Assembly (NCBI GenBank): GCA_017398355.1
Contig: JAFQGD010000058.1
Location: 25,228-89,227 of the forward strand
Reading direction: 5' to 3'
Length of the DNA stretch: 64,000 nucleotides
Source of the DNA: Akkermansia sp.
GTDB lineage: Bacteria; Verrucomicrobiota; Verrucomicrobiia; Verrucomicrobiales; Akkermansiaceae
A model generated the notes under the pieces. That model saw nothing but the letters and a program-made list of their open reading frames with translations. It ran no database searches and was not told the DNA's origin. Shown here one piece after another: positions 26,959-34,897 of this stretch. The position numbers and the translations under genes are program-made. Positions within the stretch are counted from its first letter, which is position 1. Each line of letters starts with the position of its first letter.

Positions 26959-26990
26959 GTTTACAGATTCATTTGCAAGCTAAAATCGTA

Positions 26991-28910
26991 TCACCGCATA
27001 TTCCATACCGTGCTGCAGGCATCCGTAGGCATGCGCCAATCTCCGCGTGGTGAAAGAGCTATCGTTCCCACCTTGGGGCCATCCGGCACGCAGGTGCGCT
27101 TGAATTGCTGGGTGAAGAAACGGCGAATGAACGTTTGCAGCGTGCGCTCTATCAATTCTTGGCTATACTCCCCGTCAAATGCCAATAGCGCCAGAGCCTG
27201 CAACTTGGCGGGGGTTGCGCCGTACTTGATGAAGTGGTAGAGGAAGAAATCATGTATATCATACGGGCCAAGAATATCCTCCGTCTTTTGCTCCATGCTA
27301 CCGTCTTCTGCCGGGGGGAGAAGCTCCGGGCTCACGGGTGTGGCATTGATATCCCGCAACGTGGCCGCCATTTCTTCCGTACTCCGGGTCGCGACATGTT
27401 CTATAAGACAGCGGATGAGAGTCTTGGGAATGGAGCAATTGACGGAATACATGCTCATGTGGTCGCCATTGTAGGTAGCCCAACCGAGCGCAATTTCAGA
27501 CAAATCACCGGTGCCGATGACCAAGCCGCCGGTCTTGTTGGCCAAGTTCATAAGAATCTTGGTGCGCTCCCGAGCCTGCACATTTTCGTAGGTATTGGTA
27601 CGCAAGGAGGGGTCAAAATCCAAATCCTTGAAATGCAGCAAACAAGCCTCGCGTATATTCACCTCGCGGAAATCCGCGCCGATGTGGCGGATGAGCGCCA
27701 CCGCGTTGTTATACGTGCGCCCGGTGGTACCAAAACCGGGCATGGTTACCGCCAAAATGGTAGAAGTGGGGATACCCATCATCTTGCAGGCGCGCTCGCA
27801 CACCAACAAAGCCAATGAGCTATCCAAACCACCGGATACCCCCAACACCATGGTGCGGGCGTGCGAATGCTCCATGCGCTTCACCAATCCACAAGCTTGT
27901 ATGTTGAGGATTTCCTCGCAACGGGTGGCAGATTCCTCGGCCGTGGGTACGAAGGGGCGTGAGGGGATGCTCGCGTATGCCAAATCACTGGCAGCCGCCA
28001 CGCTCCCGACCTCAATCCGCCGGGGCGCAGGCAAAGCGGCCAGAGCGCGGCTATCGTGATAAGAGCTTTCGCTCATGCGGGCAGCAGCCAAGCGCATGAT
28101 ATCTACATCAGCATAGATGATTTCGGTTTCGCGGGAGAAACGCTTACTCTCAGCAACCAAGCGGCCATTATCAGCCACAATGCAGTGGCCACCATACACC
28201 ACATCCTGCGTGCTTTCGCCCACGCCGGCACCGGCCATCACATAAGCCGCCACACATCTGCCACTCTGCTGGGCCACCAGGCTGCGGCGGTAGGCAGCCT
28301 TGCCGGCCAATTCATCACAAGCGGCGGGATTGAAGATGACCCGCGCCCCCTGCAGCGCCAATTGGCTACTGGGCGGTATAACACTCCACAAATCCGCTCC
28401 AATTTCCACGCCAAAGGTCAATTCATCATCATCGGCAAATATCAAATCCGTACCTACCGCCACCTCGCCACACCCGGGCAACACCAGGCTCTTAATGGGT
28501 AGCTGCGCTGCCGCACAAAATTGGCGTTTTTCGTAAAACTCACGGTAGTTGGGCAATACAGACTTAGGCACCAGCCCCAAAACATGCCCACCTTTCACCA
28601 CAGCAGCCATGATGTATAAGCCATCCTGCACCACCAATGGCAGTGATACGATACTCACCAGCTTGAGGCGCGATGTCTCTGCCACATAGCGCGCTAACCC
28701 CTTGCGAGCAGCCAGCAATAAAGCCGGCTGGTAAAACAAATCCCCGCAACTGCATCCGGTCACCCCCAGCTCCGGGAAAAGAAGCACCTGCGCCCCCTGC
28801 CCTGCGGCATCGCGGGCGGCTTTCACCATCGCGGTGACATTGTACTCTACATCTGCTACACGAACCTGTGGCGTAGCTGCGGCAAATCGATAATATCCGT
28901 ATGTGCTCAT
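26991..28910 (-). CDS. nadE: NAD+ synthetase, glutamine-dependent type, lacking the expected glutaminase Cys
   Basis: NadE amidates deamido-NAD. The N-terminal nitrilase-like domain (residues 1-300) has Glu47 in LLFPELGVTG and Lys116 in LVPKSVLPNYREFYEKR. The third catalytic position, normally Cys in the VEICEDLW motif, reads VEIGADLW (Gly171). The C-terminal synthetase domain has the ATP pyrophosphatase loop SGGLDS (359-364) and GTGDLSEIALGW. The DNA (GTG GAA ATT GGA GCG GAT) supports this reading, so it is not a translation slip. The enzyme may therefore use free ammonia or a different nucleophile. It is the only NAD synthetase in the window. Confidence 0.93.
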   Translation of the reverse strand: MSTYGYYRFAAATPQVRVADVEYNVTAMVKAARDAAGQGAQVLLFPELGVTGCSCGDLFYQPALLLAARKGLARYVAETSRLKLVSIVSLPLVVQDGLYIMAAVVKGGHVLGLVPKSVLPNYREFYEKRQFCAAAQLPIKSLVLPGCGEVAVGTDLIFADDDELTFGVEIGADLWSVIPPSSQLALQGARVIFNPAACDELAGKAAYRRSLVAQQSGRCVAAYVMAGAGVGESTQDVVYGGHCIVADNGRLVAESKRFSRETEIIYADVDIMRLAAARMSESSYHDSRALAALPAPRRIEVGSVAAASDLAYASIPSRPFVPTAEESATRCEEILNIQACGLVKRMEHSHARTMVLGVSGGLDSSLALLVCERACKMMGIPTSTILAVTMPGFGTTGRTYNNAVALIRHIGADFREVNIREACLLHFKDLDFDPSLRTNTYENVQARERTKILMNLANKTGGLVIGTGDLSEIALGWATYNGDHMSMYSVNCSIPKTLIRCLIEHVATRSTEEMAATLRDINATPVSPELLPPAEDGSMEQKTEDILGPYDIHDFFLYHFIKYGATPAKLQALALLAFDGEYSQELIERTLQTFIRRFFTQQFKRTCVPDGPKVGTIALSPRGDWRMPTDACSTVWNMR

Positions 28911-28920
28911 CGCTGCGCTT

Positions 28921-28948
28921 ATTCTGCCAGATTCCCGTTAAAAGTCAA
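28921..28948 (-). promoter_or_regulatory. Promoter of nadE
   Basis: TTGACT (28943-28948), 16-bp spacer ending TGG, CAGAAT (28921-28926) on the minus strand. Confidence 0.55.
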
Positions 28949-28975
28949 CAGCAGAAACACGCCTCAAAAGCAAAA

Positions 28976-29872
28976 TCAGAATCGAAAATCCACTCCTACC
29001 GACAAGAATAACCCGGGTTTGTAATGGTGTGTCTCTACTGCATCTTTATCTGCCGTGCGGTTGCAGAATTGCGCAGAAGTAGCCAAGGATGAGCCTACGG
29101 CTGCCCGAATGACGCGCTTGCGCTGCCCAGCTCCGGAAAAATCGTACTCCCCTGTCACACCGGCTACCAATGAACGGAAACGGAAAATTTTATCTCCCCG
29201 CTCCGTGTTCACCATCCACGAATGATTATAGCCGCAGATGAACGGCCCCACAGACAAACGCTCATCAACTTTGTACAGCGCTCGCAGTTGATTGAAACGC
29301 ATGCTCACCTCCCAATCCGGACTCGCTTTCCATATAAAACCGACCATGGGCACTACTGCATAGCTGGCAAAACGCGGCGAAACGCCCAAACCAACGGTAT
29401 ACGAGAATGTTTCACTATGTTTTACCGTATAGGATGAACCACCCACCACATCAAAAAAATGATTCGTACCACCGAAATCAGAAGCCACCGCCGGAGCTAC
29501 CGTAATTGAAAGCCTATTGCCACCTGCATAGCTGCGAATCAGCGTGATGGGCAACGAGGCGCTAAACATCTTCTCATGCTCCAAACTCAAGCCCCCCTCT
29601 GCCTGCAAGAAGGTATAACGCGCATCCAACTGGGCATTGATAGCCCAATCCTTGTACCCTGTTTGCCGGGGATCCGCCAACGGCAGCGTCAGCTCAAATG
29701 TCTGCATACCAAGCTTTGAGCCACCGTGGCGCTCCCCCATCTGAGAAAGTAGCGTCACCCCGGTATAGCTGGGGGCTATACCTGACTCCGGCATTTGATA
29801 TCGCCATGCCGTCTCTCCCGCCGCGATTGCGGCCGTCGTTAAAAGCAATCCTGCAAACCTCGTTACTTTCAT
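28976..29872 (-). CDS. Outer-membrane beta-barrel-like protein
   Basis: A signal peptide (VTRFAGLLLTTAAIAAG) is followed by alternating polar/hydrophobic strands throughout. The protein ends with Phe (FLSVGVDFRF), the usual BAM recognition end of outer-membrane barrels. Its length of 298 residues and the strand pattern resemble DUF6268-type barrels. No plug or ligand motif is visible. Its promoter shares a -35 box with a divergent promoter. Confidence 0.75.
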   Translation of the reverse strand: MKVTRFAGLLLTTAAIAAGETAWRYQMPESGIAPSYTGVTLLSQMGERHGGSKLGMQTFELTLPLADPRQTGYKDWAINAQLDARYTFLQAEGGLSLEHEKMFSASLPITLIRSYAGGNRLSITVAPAVASDFGGTNHFFDVVGGSSYTVKHSETFSYTVGLGVSPRFASYAVVPMVGFIWKASPDWEVSMRFNQLRALYKVDERLSVGPFICGYNHSWMVNTERGDKIFRFRSLVAGVTGEYDFSGAGQRKRVIRAAVGSSLATSAQFCNRTADKDAVETHHYKPGLFLSVGVDFRF

Positions 29873-29881
29873 ACGTGCAAT

Positions 29882-29910
29882 AGTCTAACACATCCCCCTT
29901 ATATTGACAA
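29882..29910 (-). promoter_or_regulatory. Promoter of the barrel protein (shared -35)
   Basis: TTGTCA (29905-29910), 17-bp spacer, TAGACT (29882-29887) on the minus strand. The -35 overlaps that of the divergent promoter. Confidence 0.65.
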
Positions 29911-29931
29911 GAAACTAACTCGTGTTATTCT
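29904..29931 (+). promoter_or_regulatory. Divergent promoter for a candidate small RNA
   Basis: TTGACA (29904-29909), 16-bp spacer, TATTCT (29926-29931). It shares TTGACAA with the opposing promoter. Confidence 0.55.
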
Positions 29932-29937
29932 GAGACA

Positions 29938-30052
29938 AGGCCCTGCAAGCATTGAAAAAAATGCTGAAATATCAAACACTCATCCGGTGAGGGGGGAGGT
30001 ACGGGGTGAGAAAATACCGATACCCCATATCTGCCTGCCGGATGATTTTTTT
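29938..30052 (+). ncRNA. Candidate ~115-nt small RNA
   Basis: It lies between a promoter (29904-29931) and a terminator-like structure, with no gene on this strand. AGCATT and AATGCT form a first hairpin near 29950. TCATCCGG (29980-29987) and CCGGATGA (30038-30045) close a longer imperfect stem that includes GGGGT/ACCCC. Seven T follow at 30046-30052. A nine-codon ATG frame occurs inside but has no clear ribosome-binding site. No known RNA family was recognised. Confidence 0.45.
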
Positions 30053-30072
30053 GGGTAGAGGATTGATTATGG

Positions 30073-30101
30073 TTGCAGCGGGGGGCTTGGTGTGGTAAAG
30101 T
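30073..30101 (+). promoter_or_regulatory. Promoter of the 67-aa membrane protein
   Basis: TTGCAG (30073-30078), 17-bp spacer ending TGG, TAAAGT (30096-30101). It lies downstream of the RNA terminator, so the two units are separate. Confidence 0.55.
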
Positions 30102-30115
30102 ATGGTTGCGGAAAT

Positions 30116-30319
30116 ATGCGAGAAGAGATGGACAAGAACGAGGATCTTGTGCACGACATCCAGGTGCAGAAGGTCAAGGATGCTCGGGGGACACCCGAGA
30201 ATACCCAGCGTCGCTATGTGAACGCTTGGTCCATTGTGCTGTGGCATTTTTGCGCCCTGGTTGCGGTATGTTTCTGGCTGTTGCGACTGCTGGGGGTGGT
30301 CGATATCACGGCGATTTAA
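30116..30319 (+). CDS. Small single-pass membrane protein, 67 aa
   Basis: The start at 30116 is preferred to a GTG at 30092 because the promoter lies at 30073-30101. The first ~40 residues are charged (MREEMDKNEDLVHDIQVQKV). One membrane helix of about 22 residues follows (WSIVLWHFCALVAVCFWLL) and the C-terminus is short. No family was recognised. Confidence 0.6.
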   Translation: MREEMDKNEDLVHDIQVQKVKDARGTPENTQRRYVNAWSIVLWHFCALVAVCFWLLRLLGVVDITAI

Positions 30320-30510
30320 GCGAGCGATAGTGGGACGTGAAAAAGGCCCACCCCGGGCGTAAAAAGAGCAGCATTATCGCATCTGCGCCTTTCAAAATCT
30401 AGCTGCTATCATCCCCCCGCTTCTTTATCCTCCCCGGTGGGTTTTCGAACACCGGCACGCCTGCGGCTTGCGCACGTGCCGATGTCCTGAGGAATGCAGT
30501 GGGGCGAAAA
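30320..30510. other. Structured convergent intergenic region
   Basis: It contains a short GC hairpin with T-run on the minus strand (30340-30361). AGCAGC (30367-30372) and GCTGCT pair about 30 nt apart, and CGGCACG/CGTGCCG pair near 30453-30482. It may just hold the two terminators, or a small RNA; no family was recognised. Confidence 0.4.
30340..30361 (-). terminator. Weak Rho-independent terminator
   Basis: GCCC-GGGGT-GGGC then CTTTTT on the minus strand. Only 4 bp of stem, all G-C. It would end transcription from the lipoprotein gene at 30511-30960. Confidence 0.35.
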
Positions 30511-30960
30511 TCACTCCGCTGCGGGGACGCGTTCTATCTGCACCACCGGGCGAGCGGGATAGTGAGCCGATTCATCTTTGATGTAATTGTGATGAATCGT
30601 CATGCGCACCCGGTCCCCGGGTTTGAGTTCGGAGATAAGCTCGCGTACGGCCGGGGCTTGGCCGGGTTCATCCTTGCGGGTGTTGATATGCACGATGGAG
30701 CCTTCCTCCATTTTATCATCCCCGTATTGGCCGGGTTTGGCGTAGGACTCATTTTTAATGACGCGGAAGATGGCCGCGCGCGTGGCGTGGTCGCAGCGGT
30801 CGGGGCAATCAGCCGTCATGAAACGGCAGGGCTGCTCTACCGTGTTTTCATACACGGCCAGCACCGTGTTGCGAGCCAGGAGTTCCGATTCCGAGGCGGG
30901 CGACACCGCAGAGCATGCAGCAGCCACAACGGCCATAAGTGATAAAAGGCTTTTCTTCAT
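30511..30960 (-). CDS. Small lipoprotein, 149 aa
   Basis: The start at 30960 gives a clean lipoprotein signal (KKSLLSLMAVVAAACS, lipobox AAAC). The mature part is about 130 residues, with VLAVYENTVEQPCRFMTADC, PDRCDHATRAAIFRV and ELKPGDRVRMTIHHNYI. The last piece looks like an OB-like or small beta-barrel segment. Three further Cys may form disulfides. No family was recognised. Confidence 0.7.
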   Translation of the reverse strand: MKKSLLSLMAVVAAACSAVSPASESELLARNTVLAVYENTVEQPCRFMTADCPDRCDHATRAAIFRVIKNESYAKPGQYGDDKMEEGSIVHINTRKDEPGQAPAVRELISELKPGDRVRMTIHHNYIKDESAHYPARPVVQIERVPAAE

Positions 30961-31009
30961 GCAGGTGTAGACGCTGCGCCCCCCTCGGTCGTTCAAAAAA
31001 ATATCTTTT

Positions 31010-31912
31010 TTAAGTGTTTTTCAACAAGCAGCAGAAGCCCCCTGCACCAAAGCCATGCTCCGGGAGAAGGCGATAGGCGGGAAAGTCTACCAATGCCGAG
31101 CGGAAGGAGGAAAGAGCCGGCACCGCCACAGCCTGCCAGCCGGGCATCCGCTTGAGGATATAGGCGATGACTTTTTCATTTTCGTCGGGGTCGTAGGTGC
31201 AGGTGGTGTAGAGCAAATGGCCACCGGGAGCCACGCAGCGCACCGCCGCCAGCAGGATGCCTTTTTGGCGTTTGGCATTGCCATTGACCATGGATGCGCC
31301 AAGGCAGCCGGGATTGCGGATTCCTTTGGCCAGCAGGGATTGGCCGCTGCATGGGGCATCCACAAGCAACAAATCAAACAGTTGCCCGGCAGTGCCCCAT
31401 TGGTCCGGGCGAAGGCCGGTCACCTCGGTGTGGGGCACGCCGCAGTGTTCCAGATTTTGGCGCAGGATACCCCGGCGGGAGGGGCTCACCTCATTGGCGA
31501 TGTGCCGCAGCGGCAGATGGCGCGCCGCCAGAAGCATGGTTTTGCCGCCGGGAGCTGCGCACATATCCAAACTGCTCCCGGGGGGTGGCACCACTGCCAA
31601 GGCGGCGGATTCCCAGCAAGAGGACAAATCCAGCGAGTAGTAATAGCCTTTTTCCCGATAATCGGCATGCGCTGTGGGCTTCTCCCCCGCCCGGGGTACA
31701 AATACGCCGGGCGGCAACCAAGCCCAGGCAGAGGTATCGATGCACGCAAAGGGTGGCACATAATCCCGTGGCGCACGCGGGGTGAGCACCACCGCCTGGC
31801 GGGAAGACTCACCGGCGCGCAAGGCCGCGATGAGAGATGCGGCGGAAGCATCGCTCAGCTGCAAGCGCTTGCAGAGGCGCAACTCTGCATGGCTGGGAGG
31901 CTCAGGATTCAT
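31010..31912 (-). CDS. NOL1/NOP2/Sun-family RNA m5C methyltransferase
   Basis: It transfers methyl from SAM to C5 of cytosine in rRNA or tRNA. DMCAAPGGKT is motif I. LLLVDAPCSGQS holds the release Cys. LLYTTCTYDPDENE holds the nucleophilic Cys and motif VI. At 300 residues it lacks the NusB-like N-terminal domain of RsmB and is nearer RsmF or YebU-core length; the target is unknown. It overlaps the ROK kinase stop by 1 bp (TAATG). Confidence 0.88.
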   Translation of the reverse strand: MNPEPPSHAELRLCKRLQLSDASAASLIAALRAGESSRQAVVLTPRAPRDYVPPFACIDTSAWAWLPPGVFVPRAGEKPTAHADYREKGYYYSLDLSSCWESAALAVVPPPGSSLDMCAAPGGKTMLLAARHLPLRHIANEVSPSRRGILRQNLEHCGVPHTEVTGLRPDQWGTAGQLFDLLLVDAPCSGQSLLAKGIRNPGCLGASMVNGNAKRQKGILLAAVRCVAPGGHLLYTTCTYDPDENEKVIAYILKRMPGWQAVAVPALSSFRSALVDFPAYRLLPEHGFGAGGFCCLLKNT

Positions 31913-32856
31913 TACAAGCCCTTGGCCTCATTGTACGCCAACCGGGCAGCACCGATGATGCCGGCATCGTTGGCAAATTGTGCAGGCAAAATCTTGATTT
32001 TTTCGAAATGAGGGCCGTACAGCTGCGCGCGCAGGTACTTGCGAAGAGGCGCAAAGAGCAAATCCCCGGCCTTGGAAATGCCACCGCCAATGATGAAAGC
32101 CTCCGGGTTGAGGATGTAGTGGCAGTTCATTAGGCAACTGGCTAATTTGCACGCAATATCATCCCATACGGCGGCGGCAACAGCGCAACCGGCCTTGGCG
32201 GCGTTCTCCAAATCGATGGGGGTGCATTCGTCCTCACTGCGGGAAATACCGGCGGCGGCATACAGCATCTGCGCTTCCGACGCAATCTCGCGGTTGCCGA
32301 TGTAGTCCTCAATGGCACCGCGATTGCCGTAGTAGCCGATGCGGCCTTTGTAATCTATCGTCATCTGCCCCAGCTCACCGGCCGCACCCAAGTGACCGCG
32401 CAAAAATTGACCATTGGCAATGATGCCGGAGCCAATCCCCGTACCCAGTGTAAGGCATACCAAATCATTCATACCCTTGCCGGCGCCCAGTTTCCACTCT
32501 GCATAAGCCATGCAGTTGGCATCATTGTCCACGGCAGCGGGCAGTCCGGTGAGTTCCGTCAGGATATCGCGGATATGGATATTGTACCACCCCGGTACAT
32601 TGGTGAGGGAATCCACCGTGCCGGCGCGGTGGTCTACAAAGCCGGGCAAGCCCATCCCCACGGCACAAGCAGAAGGATAAAGAGCTTGGATGGCATGCAA
32701 ACGGTTGCCGATTTCCTGCACAACAGCCTCCGGGGTGGGGTATTCTTGCGTGGGCATCGGTTCGCCCTTATACACAATTTCCGTGCCGCAAACAACGGCA
32801 AACTTGATGGAGGTACCCCCCATATCCACGCCAATCGAAAGCTCATCGCAACTCAT
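31912..32856 (-). CDS. ROK-family sugar kinase (glucokinase-like)
   Basis: The kinase phosphorylates glucose or a related hexose with ATP. LSIGVDMGGTSIKFAVV is the phosphate-1 loop, VDNDANCMAYAEW holds the catalytic Asp, and LTLGTGIGSGIIANG is the phosphate-2 motif. LGQMTID replaces the usual E-x-GH segment, and the normally Cys-rich zinc motif (CxCGxxGC) is absent (RIGYYGNRGAIEDYIG). The start at 32856 is used because everything upstream in the frame is unrelated to ROK proteins. It is 314 residues long, with the RNA methyltransferase downstream and overlapping. Confidence 0.88.
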   Translation of the reverse strand: MSCDELSIGVDMGGTSIKFAVVCGTEIVYKGEPMPTQEYPTPEAVVQEIGNRLHAIQALYPSACAVGMGLPGFVDHRAGTVDSLTNVPGWYNIHIRDILTELTGLPAAVDNDANCMAYAEWKLGAGKGMNDLVCLTLGTGIGSGIIANGQFLRGHLGAAGELGQMTIDYKGRIGYYGNRGAIEDYIGNREIASEAQMLYAAAGISRSEDECTPIDLENAAKAGCAVAAAVWDDIACKLASCLMNCHYILNPEAFIIGGGISKAGDLLFAPLRKYLRAQLYGPHFEKIKILPAQFANDAGIIGAARLAYNEAKGL

Positions 32857-32928
32857 ACGCAGGCATGGTAACATATTCCCGGTGCCTTTGCAAAGAATAA
32901 AAATGCAAATTGCAAGCAAGCAGAAAGA

Positions 32929-32957
32929 TTGACGGGACAGTATGCCCATGGTAAAGT
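32929..32957 (+). promoter_or_regulatory. Promoter of mutL
   Basis: TTGACG (32929-32934), 17-bp spacer ending TGG, TAAAGT (32952-32957), then GGAG before the ATG at 32968. Confidence 0.7.
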
Positions 32958-32967
32958 TAGTGGAGAC

Positions 32968-34812
32968 ATGGCAGACGAAGAGCAGCAAAGCATACACCTG
33001 ATGGACCCTGTGCTGGCCAGTCAGGTGGCAGCAGGCGAGGTAGTGGAGCGCCCTGCCTCTGTCATTAAAGAATTGGTGGAAAACAGTATTGATGCAGGCG
33101 CACGCAGTATACGTGTAGAGATTCGGCGCGGGGGCGTTTCTCTCATCAAAGTGATTGACGATGGCTGCGGCATGAGCCGCGAAGATGCGGAGATGTGTCT
33201 GCAACGCCATGCCACCAGTAAATTGAAGTGCTTTGAGGATTTGTTTGAAATACGCCAGATGGGGTTCCGCGGAGAAGCCCTGCCCAGCATTGCCTCTGTA
33301 GCTGAGCTGAAAATCACGACAAGGCGCGCACAAGATGTAGAGGGAACACAAATATGCTGCTTAGGAGGCGAGACAGCCCCCACCATGAACACGGGGTGTG
33401 CCCCCGGTACAGAGATAAGCGTGGCGAACCTTTTCTTCAACACCCCGGTGCGCCGCAAATTTTTGAAGAGCGAAGAAACGGAGGCAGGGCACATTGAACA
33501 CCAACTACGTTTGCATGCTCTTGCTTTCCCGGAGATAAGGTTCTGCTTTGTAAAAGACGGGCAAATTGTTTTTGATGTGCCGGCCACCCACGACATGAGG
33601 CACCGTATAGCAGCCTTTTACGGCAGGGAACTCGCGGCTGCCCTGCTCCGCATCAAACCCACCCACACCGCCGGAGTGCGAGTGGAAGGATTCCTGATGC
33701 CACTGGAAGCCGCGCGCCGCAATAGGCGCATGCAATTTGTTTACCTGAACAACCGCCCCATTGAGGATAAGATTGTAGCACGAGCCATACGCGATGGATA
33801 TGGCGGTTTCCCCACCGGTCTACACCCGTCCTTCTTCCTGTATCTGGAAGTAGAGCCGGCTCTGGTGGATGTCAATGTACACCCGGCCAAACGAGAGGTG
33901 CGTTTTCGGCGGCCTTCGGAGGTGACAACGGCTATTTTAGATGCCATCAGCAGCACGCTGAGAGCGCATGCACGCGGGGAGAACGAATTAGTAGAGGCAC
34001 CACCCCCAAGAGAGGCGCAAACGCCGACGGCGGAGCCCCCGGTAGCCGTTGCAGCAGTGGCTCCGACGGGCAAAACGGCCCTCCCTTTCAAGCTCCGCCC
34101 CGTGCTGGAACCACAGCAGCAGCAATTAAACCTAGCACAGCAGCCCCCCCCCACACCACCCCAAAAAACAGGCACGCAGTTGGCCCCCGCCCCGCAGCCG
34201 CAGGAAACGTCCCCCACAGCGCAGGAGGCAGCGCACCCGCAATTCCGCTACATTGGGCAGTACCGAGAGAGTTACGCTCTGTTTGAAAACCGAGAAAGCT
34301 TGGTATTGCTCTCCCCCCGGGCAGCAAGAGAGCGTATCATCTTTGAGAGACTGATGGAGAGCAACAAACGACCCATCATGTCGCAACGGCTGCTCGCCCC
34401 GGAGCTCATGGAGTTCGATGTACGGGAACTGGGTGCTGTGCTGGAGGTAAAGCCACTTTTGGAGCAAGCCGGATTCCGCTTGGAGCAATTCGGGCGCAGC
34501 ACCATGCGAATTGAAGCCGTACCGGCCATGATGCCACTTTCCCGCACAGCAGATTTCTTGCAAGAACTTATCAACCTATACACCTGTGGGGAACAAAAAA
34601 GCCGCAGAGCCAGGAACCCGTTTGAGCCATTTGCCTGCCAACTGGCCAAACAGTATGCACAACAGGAAGATATGCAGCCTTGGCTTCGAGCAGCTACGGC
34701 CTTGATTACGGATCTCATGCGATGTGAGATTCCCTACTGCACCCCGGCAGGCAAACCCACGATGCTTCCCTTCACGGCAAGCGAAATTAACCGCAAATTC
34801 CAAGCACAATGA
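32968..34812 (+). CDS. mutL: DNA mismatch repair protein MutL
   Basis: MutL links mismatch recognition to strand excision. The GHKL ATPase motifs are intact: KELVENSIDAGA, DDGCGM, ATSKL, GFRGEALPSIASVAE and FFNTPVRRKFLK. A Pro/Gln-rich linker follows (residues ~340-415), then a C-terminal dimerisation domain. At the place where endonuclease-type MutL has DQHA(x)2E(x)4E, the sequence reads SPRAARERIIFE (about residue 449), so the metal-binding Asp and His are gone. The start at 32968 has a GGAG site 4 nt upstream. Confidence 0.95.
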   Translation: MADEEQQSIHLMDPVLASQVAAGEVVERPASVIKELVENSIDAGARSIRVEIRRGGVSLIKVIDDGCGMSREDAEMCLQRHATSKLKCFEDLFEIRQMGFRGEALPSIASVAELKITTRRAQDVEGTQICCLGGETAPTMNTGCAPGTEISVANLFFNTPVRRKFLKSEETEAGHIEHQLRLHALAFPEIRFCFVKDGQIVFDVPATHDMRHRIAAFYGRELAAALLRIKPTHTAGVRVEGFLMPLEAARRNRRMQFVYLNNRPIEDKIVARAIRDGYGGFPTGLHPSFFLYLEVEPALVDVNVHPAKREVRFRRPSEVTTAILDAISSTLRAHARGENELVEAPPPREAQTPTAEPPVAVAAVAPTGKTALPFKLRPVLEPQQQQLNLAQQPPPTPPQKTGTQLAPAPQPQETSPTAQEAAHPQFRYIGQYRESYALFENRESLVLLSPRAARERIIFERLMESNKRPIMSQRLLAPELMEFDVRELGAVLEVKPLLEQAGFRLEQFGRSTMRIEAVPAMMPLSRTADFLQELINLYTCGEQKSRRARNPFEPFACQLAKQYAQQEDMQPWLRAATALITDLMRCEIPYCTPAGKPTMLPFTASEINRKFQAQ

Positions 34813-34897
34813 CAGTCTTTTTGCGGGGTATGTCTTGAAATGTCGTTTCCCTCATCGCTCACATGGCTTAAAATAAGCAAAAATACATTTTCTGCAC

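Noticed and set aside
30430..30490. tRNA or SRP RNA suggested by GTTTTCGAACACC and GC-rich hairpins
   Set aside because: No acceptor stem, anticodon arm or GGAAGCAG-type SRP loop could be built.
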